Positions 14,213 through 19,826 of a stretch of 19,826 nucleotides of DNA are shown one piece after another. The stretch lies in assembly GCA_023260735.1 (NCBI GenBank), contig JALQUL010000053.1:1-19826 (forward strand), read 5' to 3'. Each line of letters opens with the position of its first letter. Position 1 is the first letter of the stretch. The stretch comes from Limnohabitans sp. Lineage in GTDB: Bacteria; Pseudomonadota; Gammaproteobacteria; Burkholderiales; Burkholderiaceae_C. The position numbers and the translations under genes were made by a program. A model generated the notes under the pieces. The model made no database searches. It saw only the letters and a list, made by a program, of their open reading frames with translations, and was not told the DNA's origin.

Positions 14213-15174
14213 TTTAAACTCCGCTTAGCAAATTCAGCATCAGTGTTTACTGATGTAATACCTTCTGCTTCATAAGCCTCGTTATAGACGGCCACGACTG
14301 AATTTCCAAGTCTTAGAGTCCAACTTTTTCCAGTACCGTGCGCAACTAAAAAATCATCTTCGAAATGGTAGTTAATGAGAGTTTCTTGATCACTTAAGTT
14401 GGCTTTCCTGTAAACAGCAGGAATAGCTAATTGATTGGGAAATTGAAAATAAGTAAAACGTCCATTATCAAAAACTTGCCTAGGTCGTATGTCTTCATTG
14501 AGTACCGTAATTTCAAGGCTGTAATTGGAGTTTTTATAATACTCTTGATGAATTTTTTCACGGGCCGTTTTGAGTTGATGCTCAATGATTTTAATTTTTG
14601 CTTCAGCTTGAGTGATTAATTGATGTGTCTGTTTGATTTGCTTTTCTTGAAGTGCCTGATCAATGGTGGGACTTGGTGTATTTCGTTGTAATATTAATCT
14701 TGATATGGCTTTTGTTGGAATACTTGTATTTTTAAGATTGACAATAGGATGGAGATCAAAAATATATTGCTGTAAATGACTACTTAAAATTAAACTAGTA
14801 GCACTGGCATTTTTGAGTGGCTTAATAAAAAACAAAGAGTCACGTTTGACTATTTCCCATTCTTGTGACCAATCACTTAAACCGCCCACCGCTATATCTT
14901 GTATTTTTTCTCCTTGAGGAAGTTCAATAACGGTGGGTAGGCCTTTTATTAAAGTAAGATCAATAATAGACTGATGATTGATTTCAATGGTTTGAATTCG
15001 ATTATTAATATTTGCGTGCTGTTCAAGTTTGATGGCCTGTAGTGCGCGGTCATTATTTTTTAAATCTAAGTGCTTTGACGACGACCATGATTTATCCTTT
15101 GCAAATACAGGCTGATTCAGCGCAAAGCCTAAAATAAGAATGATTAAAAAATAATCTAAGCGAGATGGTTTCAT
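14209..15174 (-). CDS. virB9: VirB9/CagX-type outer core protein
   Basis: This exported beta-rich protein forms the outer ring with VirB10 and normally VirB7. I chose the ATG at 15174 (321 residues, MKPSRLDYFLIILILGFALN, signal cut near VFA) because AGG stands six bases before it. An ATG four codons upstream at 15186 overlaps the virB8 stop as ATGA and is the alternative. The C-terminal domain is recognisable: RPRQVFDNGRFTYFQFPNQL, PAVYRKANLSDQETLINYHF, then WTLRLGNSVVAVYNEA. A coiled-coil-prone, Lys/Gln-rich linker (about residues 170-210) connects the two domains. VirB7 usually bonds this domain, yet no VirB7 is found nearby. It ends overlapping virB10. Confidence 0.92.
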   Translation of the reverse strand: MKPSRLDYFLIILILGFALNQPVFAKDKSWSSSKHLDLKNNDRALQAIKLEQHANINNRIQTIEINHQSIIDLTLIKGLPTVIELPQGEKIQDIAVGGLSDWSQEWEIVKRDSLFFIKPLKNASATSLILSSHLQQYIFDLHPIVNLKNTSIPTKAISRLILQRNTPSPTIDQALQEKQIKQTHQLITQAEAKIKIIEHQLKTAREKIHQEYYKNSNYSLEITVLNEDIRPRQVFDNGRFTYFQFPNQLAIPAVYRKANLSDQETLINYHFEDDFLVAHGTGKSWTLRLGNSVVAVYNEAYEAEGITSVNTDAEFAKRSLK

Positions 15175-15182
15175 TTCTTGCC

Positions 15183-15917
15183 TCATTTAGTGGTGCTTGC
15201 TTGTATTTGCACAGGGCTTGTACCTGCCACTTCTAAAACAGATTGATAGGAGTCCACTGTAAAACCAAAGGGGTTTTCAATTAAATCGCGCTCGCTAGCC
15301 TTTAAGTTAGGCGCATAATGAAACCGAATAGTGGCAACCCTGCGTTCAATTTTTTGAGTTGTATTATCAAGATTACGTAGATCACGCTCTTTTAATTCAT
15401 AACGAATAGTGGCAATTGAGTTGGTATTAATAGTGCTACTTAAGACGGTTGGAATAATTTCTATATCTGCGCCATATTGTTTTTCAAGACTATTAGCACC
15501 CTCAAATAAATTAGAATAATTTTTCCATGGTGTATTGGCAGCAAGCAATCGAACCATGTCGTAGTCGGCTTGTAATATTTTGTAGCTATAGCGCTCTCTA
15601 GCCACTAAAAACCTTTTGGTCCAATATTTATCGTTGAGCTCGTTAGGACTTAGAGCGTAAGCACTGAGTTGCCCTGATAGGCCCGTTTCACCAGTGAGTT
15701 TGTCAACCGTTACTACTTTTATTTCGGTCGTTTTTAAAGGCAAAACAATCACACTGGTGGTAATTGCTAAAAGTGCAATAGTTAAACTGGCGATCGCAAT
15801 TTTCCATGCTAATTGTGCAGAGTGTCTTTGTGCTTGCACAATACTCATCTCCCAACTAATGCCAGAAAGGGATGATTCATGGGCTTGTGTACTGATGTTT
15901 TTTTTTCCAAAGAGCAT
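15183..15917 (-). CDS. virB8: VirB8 inner-membrane assembly factor
   Basis: This bitopic inner-membrane protein nucleates assembly and contacts VirB9 and VirB10. A short cytoplasmic N-terminus precedes one membrane helix (KIAIASLTIALLAITTSVIV), then a periplasmic NTF2-like domain with ARERYSYKILQADYDMVRLL and ERRVATIRFHYAPN. Length is about 244 residues, normal for the family. I prefer the ATG at 15917 because AAGGA lies five bases before it; the ATG at 15923 (two residues longer) abuts the same AAGGA with no room for the ribosome. A 69-bp gap separates it from virB6, and its stop overlaps the upstream virB9 ATG. Confidence 0.93.
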   Translation of the reverse strand: MLFGKKNISTQAHESSLSGISWEMSIVQAQRHSAQLAWKIAIASLTIALLAITTSVIVLPLKTTEIKVVTVDKLTGETGLSGQLSAYALSPNELNDKYWTKRFLVARERYSYKILQADYDMVRLLAANTPWKNYSNLFEGANSLEKQYGADIEIIPTVLSSTINTNSIATIRYELKERDLRNLDNTTQKIERRVATIRFHYAPNLKASERDLIENPFGFTVDSYQSVLEVAGTSPVQIQASTTK

Positions 15918-15986
15918 ATTCATCCTTGTTGAAATAATATTAAGCTAGTAGAAATAATGAGATAGCAAAAGTGGCGTAATTCGATT

Positions 15987-17231
15987 TTAGGGATGAGGGT
16001 TTTGTCTGTTTTTTCGATCTTGAATCGTCTCTTGTTTAGCTCTTCCAGAGTTGAAGGGTTTGGCTGAGCTCTTGTTGGAGCCAATTGGTTGAGCTTGAGC
16101 TAATAAATTATTTTTTAAGTCGCGAAGTCCGTTCAGTGCTCGATCGGCCCCCATGCTGATTTGATGAGCAGGACTACCGGCTTTGGGACTGCCACTGATA
16201 AAGCGACCTGAGCTGTCTCTAGCCGTAGAGCCGTTACCCAATTTGCCGCCAAATAAATTAGAACCTCTGTTGCCGAATAAACCTGCCGCCCTAGACTGCA
16301 ACATACTACTTGTATCTGAAGTGTGTGGGCCTTGAATCATTCCACCTACTAATTTGCCTGCCAAGGCAGGTATTCGCATGCATAAATAAATTAACATGCC
16401 ATTGGTCACTAAGGCGGTGAGTGGAGCAACAAAAAAATCAAGACCAGAGGCGTTTTCAGCACCAATACTATTGATTGCATTTGCAAAATTAGGGCCAAAT
16501 TGTTCTAGTTGAGAAATGGCTATTCCGACTGGCAGAGCCGCTATGCCAGCGGTAAAAACATATGAAATAAAAGTAGAAAGCCAAGAGTAAAATAAACGAT
16601 TGGTGGTTTTAAAAGAAGCACAAATAATAAAAAATGGAGCCAGCATAAGGCACATTAATAATGCCACTCTAAAATATAAAATCATCAGGCCAATCGAGCT
16701 GGCAAAAGCCAACACCGTGATGGATTGGATATAGGCACTTAATAAAGTGATTAAGCCCATAGTACGGTCACCACTGCCACTGTTGTTGTCGTAATTGAGG
16801 CTGTGCTGAGCGACAGTGCTGAGGCTTTCATAAAATGGTTGGCAGGCTTTATCGATTTGTTCGAATAGGTAAAGTTCCTTGCCCCATTGATATACACTGG
16901 GTGTTGAGCTATTGCTTGCAAATAATTGTGCAAAAAATGATTGAAACTCAATAACGATAGATTCACCGACTGCATAGTGGTAGCCTAAATAGCTGGCAAA
17001 ACCGACACAAAAGACCACTTTTGCGCTAGCTCCAAAAACCGTTACCAGAGGATGCTGATTATTTTGTCCTTTCATGGCGAGCGCACCTTGGTAAAAAATA
17101 TAAATACTTAATCCCAAAATGATTAATATTTGCATATCTTGTGCAATTTGTTGACCTCGACTTAAAAAACTATTAAACGGCACAAGAGCTACCGCTGCTG
17201 CATCTGCAAATAGGGTGTATTGAATTGCCAT
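15987..17231 (-). CDS. virB6: VirB6/TrbL polytopic inner-membrane channel component
   Basis: This 414-residue multi-span protein is thought to form part of the inner-membrane translocation path. Hydrophobic segments lie at about 33-53, 63-88, 160-183, 185-205, 216-240 and 268-290. The central block LYFRVALLMCLMLAPFFII then FKTTNRLFYSWLSTFISY is the family hallmark. The last 110 residues (about 300-414) are hydrophilic, Gly/Ser/Asn-rich and basic, ending RKNRQNPHP; such a tail is common but variable in VirB6. Start ATG 17231 has AGGAA seven bases upstream. It follows virB5 by 8 bp and precedes virB8. Confidence 0.93.
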   Translation of the reverse strand: MAIQYTLFADAAAVALVPFNSFLSRGQQIAQDMQILIILGLSIYIFYQGALAMKGQNNQHPLVTVFGASAKVVFCVGFASYLGYHYAVGESIVIEFQSFFAQLFASNSSTPSVYQWGKELYLFEQIDKACQPFYESLSTVAQHSLNYDNNSGSGDRTMGLITLLSAYIQSITVLAFASSIGLMILYFRVALLMCLMLAPFFIICASFKTTNRLFYSWLSTFISYVFTAGIAALPVGIAISQLEQFGPNFANAINSIGAENASGLDFFVAPLTALVTNGMLIYLCMRIPALAGKLVGGMIQGPHTSDTSSMLQSRAAGLFGNRGSNLFGGKLGNGSTARDSSGRFISGSPKAGSPAHQISMGADRALNGLRDLKNNLLAQAQPIGSNKSSAKPFNSGRAKQETIQDRKNRQNPHP

Positions 17232-17239
17232 GATGATTC

Positions 17240-17869
17240 CTAAGGGCGTTTCATTTGAAACGGGTTTGCTTTACCCACAGCAAAATGATCAAAACTTTGT
17301 TGTCGGAGTTGATACTCATCCCAAATAGTTTTAGCGATTGAGGCTTTTTGTAATTCTTGTTGAAACAGCATTTCATTGAGTAAAGAAGCGTTGAGGGCAC
17401 TTGCTCTAGCGCTTAAATCGGCAGAGGTTTTTGCATCGACTGTTTTACTAGCGGCCTCCATCATTTGACTGATTTCTTGTTTTCTTTTTTGTAATCGTTC
17501 TGCGGTTCTGAGTGCGACTGCATGATTCATTTTTGCGTTTTTTATTCCTACTTCACTAATGCCAGAGTTTTCTAGTTTTTGAACTGCAGCCAAAGCGGCT
17601 GGGTCAATTAGGTTTTCAATGTCTTTAATGCCTAACAAATCTTTTAAATCTCGGGTTTTTGTAATGGCCTCTATTTGTAAAAGTTGATTGTTAATTTGAT
17701 CTTGAAGTTGAGTCAGCATTTGTGCTTGTTGTTGAATGGTTCTAAGGGCTTGTAAGTAGCTAGCAATATCAAAGGTCGGAATTCCAACTCCTTGAGCGTT
17801 AATGTTGATATGAGATAAAATGAGTGATAACAACGCTAAATTTTTAATACATTGTTGATAGGATTTCAT
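17240..17869 (-). CDS. virB5: VirB5-like pilus-tip protein
   Basis: This is a 209-residue exported protein with a signal peptide ending near ININA (about residue 25). The mature part is almost all helical, rich in Gln, Leu and Ala (SYLQALRTIQQQAQMLTQLQ), with heptad-like spacing. That is the expected three-helix-bundle style of VirB5, the minor pilin at the pilus tip. Sequence conservation in this family is low, so the call rests on size, export signal, helical character and position between virB4 and virB6. Its ATG overlaps the virB4 stop (ATGA), with AGAGGTG just upstream, so the two are probably translationally coupled. Confidence 0.85.
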   Translation of the reverse strand: MKSYQQCIKNLALLSLILSHININAQGVGIPTFDIASYLQALRTIQQQAQMLTQLQDQINNQLLQIEAITKTRDLKDLLGIKDIENLIDPAALAAVQKLENSGISEVGIKNAKMNHAVALRTAERLQKRKQEISQMMEAASKTVDAKTSADLSARASALNASLLNEMLFQQELQKASIAKTIWDEYQLRQQSFDHFAVGKANPFQMKRP

Positions 17870-19826
17870 TTTTCACCTCTTAAGAATGGGGCTAACCAAT
17901 GTTTGGGCTCATTGCCATAACGTTGCCTAAGTTGACTGACAATTTGTAGGTTGTCAGTGCTACCCGATAAGACTTTAATGTCTTGTGCTTGTGCAGATAA
18001 ATCGAGGCTTGCAACCGTGGTGATATTGCCTTGTTTGATTAAAAATAAACGGGAGCCTTCGGGTAAACTTTTAAGCACTTCAAATTCGGCTTCGCTTAGT
18101 TTGAAACCTTTGACATAGTCTTGATAGTCAGCGCTAGGATTGGGTAAAAAAATAAAGGTAGCTGTTTGTTCAATGAGAGCTCTTGCTATAGGACTTTGTA
18201 AGGCGTCCGAAGGACTTTGTGTCATGTAGACGCCTAGGCCGTTTTGTTTACGAATAGTTTTTTGTTTATCTTTTACAAATTTTTCAAATACCGGATTAGC
18301 TAAGGCACGCCAGTATTCGTCCATAAAAAAGATAAATGGTTGACCTGTAATCATTTGTTCAACTCGGAACATTAAATACATCATGACCGCAGGGCAGACG
18401 TTTTCATCATCTAATAATTCGGTGTAGTCAAGACCAATTAAGCAGCTGCTATTGGCATGGTGTAATACCGGGAATAAGTCTTGGTCGTTATCAAGAGCCC
18501 AGCCTAGTTGTCCTGTGCCATGACACCATTTGGCTAATCTGGCCGCAATTCCGTTTTCGTTGATTTGTGGTAAATTTTGCCTAATAGCTTCAAAGCCTCT
18601 AATGGCTTGTGGTAGTGCAGCAAGTGCCAAGACCGCATTGTGAATTTCTGCTTCTTCGCTGGGCAATAATGAATGACCTGGCGGTGTCACACAAAATCGA
18701 ATTAAATCTTCCCAGAAATTTTGATTAAGAGGGGTGGGCTCTAACTTAAATGGTGCAAATCCAGATGCATGGCCTCTTTGAATGGTGAGGTACTGGCCAC
18801 CTCTGGCACGGATGGCAATTTCAGCGCCACGGTCTTTATCAAAATATACAATTTTGGCTTGATATTTGGCTGCATTAGCTTCTAAAAATAAAGCTAAAAC
18901 CGTTTTACCTCCACCGGATTGTCCAATAATTTGAGTGTTGGCTAGAGGTTTACTACCAAAGGAATCTTCATTGGTAGGACTTGGATGAAAATTAAAATAA
19001 AAGGGCTGTTTAGCGGGCGTTTTGAGAATGGTAACTGCCTCCCCCCACGGGTTACCTAATCGTTTGCCAGATGCAAAATTATGCAAAGAGGCAAGCCCAG
19101 TAAAATTTCGTGAACTTATTTTGGCGCACCGCGTACGATTTTTCCAATTGCCAGGTAATTGAGACCAAAAGGCGTGGTCAATAACGGCATCAATTGCGGC
19201 AGGTAAAAAGCCACTTTGTTGCAAAGCTTCAATTGCGCTAGCCCTTGCATCTTTTGCAATTTGTGGGCTAGCTCCTTTTAAGGCAATTACATAGTGATAT
19301 TCACCTAAAGCAAAGTTACCACTCACAATATTATCTAATGCTTCATCTAAATCAATAATTTGCCTAAGCCCTTCATCTTGAGCCGCAATGAGTTGGTTGC
19401 GCTGGGTTTTTAATGCCGAAATGGCGTCTGGTTTCGATAGTGGTGTAAAGCTTTGTGTTTCAATGTATTCGCAATTGAGACCTAATAGTGTGTTGAGTAT
19501 GCCAGGCTCGGTAAATTCTGCATAATCTTTGAGATCTAAGAAGCAACTAAAACTCGACCCAATAGCATCTCTAGACTCCATGATTTGGTCGCCAAATAAA
19601 AGTCTAGAAACGGCTAAATAATGAAACAGAGGAATATTTTTAACTGGAATTCTCCACCAGTGTCCGTTAACTAAATAAGCATAAAATTCGAGCTGTGTAC
19701 TATAGCGCTGGCCGTTGAACTCATAGCAAGATAAAAGCTGTGGCCCATAGGCTTTTAAGCTGCTATTGATTTGTCTATCAATTTCTTGAAGCGTTTCTTG
19801 TGCCATACGAATTTCTGCGAGCAGGT
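17866..19826 (-). CDS. virB4: VirB4 secretion ATPase (partial: N-terminus beyond right edge)
   Basis: This is the largest ATPase of the type IV system and powers pilus assembly and substrate transfer. The first in-window ATG is at 19806, but the frame stays open to the window edge (codons before it read LLAEIR), so the gene starts outside. From that ATG 646 residues are visible. Full VirB4 proteins are about 800 residues, so roughly 150 are missing here. Visible parts are the end of the N-terminal domain and the RecA-like domain with Walker A GQSGGGKT (295-302, counted from that ATG) and Walker B FIFFMDEYWRAL (491-502). The IVYFDKDRGAEIAIRARGGQ block is family-typical. The stop overlaps virB5 by ATGA. 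Confidence 0.96.
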   Translation of the reverse strand, partial: LLAEIRMAQETLQEIDRQINSSLKAYGPQLLSCYEFNGQRYSTQLEFYAYLVNGHWWRIPVKNIPLFHYLAVSRLLFGDQIMESRDAIGSSFSCFLDLKDYAEFTEPGILNTLLGLNCEYIETQSFTPLSKPDAISALKTQRNQLIAAQDEGLRQIIDLDEALDNIVSGNFALGEYHYVIALKGASPQIAKDARASAIEALQQSGFLPAAIDAVIDHAFWSQLPGNWKNRTRCAKISSRNFTGLASLHNFASGKRLGNPWGEAVTILKTPAKQPFYFNFHPSPTNEDSFGSKPLANTQIIGQSGGGKTVLALFLEANAAKYQAKIVYFDKDRGAEIAIRARGGQYLTIQRGHASGFAPFKLEPTPLNQNFWEDLIRFCVTPPGHSLLPSEEAEIHNAVLALAALPQAIRGFEAIRQNLPQINENGIAARLAKWCHGTGQLGWALDNDQDLFPVLHHANSSCLIGLDYTELLDDENVCPAVMMYLMFRVEQMITGQPFIFFMDEYWRALANPVFEKFVKDKQKTIRKQNGLGVYMTQSPSDALQSPIARALIEQTATFIFLPNPSADYQDYVKGFKLSEAEFEVLKSLPEGSRLFLIKQGNITTVASLDLSAQAQDIKVLSGSTDNLQIVSQLRQRYGNEPKHWLAPFLRGEK

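Noticed and set aside
15924..15986. Hydrophobic alternate-frame stretch crossing the virB6-virB8 gap (HFCYLIISTSLILFQQG) as a possible VirB7
   Set aside because: No start codon in that frame within the gap or the nearby virB6 end, and no lipobox-type Cys context.
17866..19806. VirB4 as a naturally truncated 646-residue protein
   Set aside because: The reading frame stays open from 19806 to the window edge, so the apparent start is only the first ATG visible.
1..19826. tRNA or rRNA genes, CRISPR arrays, transposases, integrases, attachment sites
   Set aside because: No cloverleaf-like sequence, regular repeat-spacer pattern, transposase or recombinase motif was seen on either strand by reading; no computational scan was possible.

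Overview
The window looks like the chromosome of an AT-rich (by eye about 40% GC) betaproteobacterium, most likely a low-GC member of the Burkholderiales. Lineage clues are the beta-oxidation cluster of acyl-CoA dehydrogenase, DUF2147 protein and 3-hydroxyacyl-CoA dehydrogenase, and an AmtB with a signal peptide and Ala-rich linker co-transcribed with glnK. Genus cannot be read from this sequence alone.

Left part (1-3737, minus strand): a lipid-catabolism operon. It runs from a TetR-family regulator through an acyl-CoA dehydrogenase and an exported DUF2147 protein to a 3-hydroxyacyl-CoA dehydrogenase that leaves the window. A palindrome before the regulator is a plausible auto-operator, and a terminator-like hairpin separates the last two genes. 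Middle-left (3788-5237, minus strand): a ProQ/FinO-domain RNA chaperone with a clear terminator, preceded by an orphan ABC ATPase.

Centre (5238-7460, plus strand): the nitrogen module glnK-amtB, with a recognisable sigma-54 (-24/-12) promoter and an NtrC-type dyad about 170 bp upstream of the predicted start. It ends in a strong terminator shared with a converging gene. Next (7469-9562) come a class II aldolase/adducin-like gene and a divergent CaiB/BaiF CoA-transferase.

Right half (9578-19826, minus strand): a P-type (VirB/VirD4) type IV secretion system. The genes are virB4 (cut by the right edge), virB5, virB6, virB8, virB9, virB10, virB11 and virD4, in canonical order, several joined by 4-bp ATGA overlaps. 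All three ATPases have intact P-loops, and inner-membrane, core and pilus-tip parts are present. No VirB7 is visible between virB6 and virB8. VirB1-VirB3 and any relaxase or effector would lie outside the window. The cluster is accessory in nature and abuts the CoA-transferase gene with only 15 bp between converging stop codons.

No tRNA, rRNA, CRISPR array, insertion sequence or integrase was found. No gene-free stretch exceeds 300 bp; the largest are 5238-5486 (glnK regulatory region) and 3615-3836 (TetR promoter plus proQ-like terminator).
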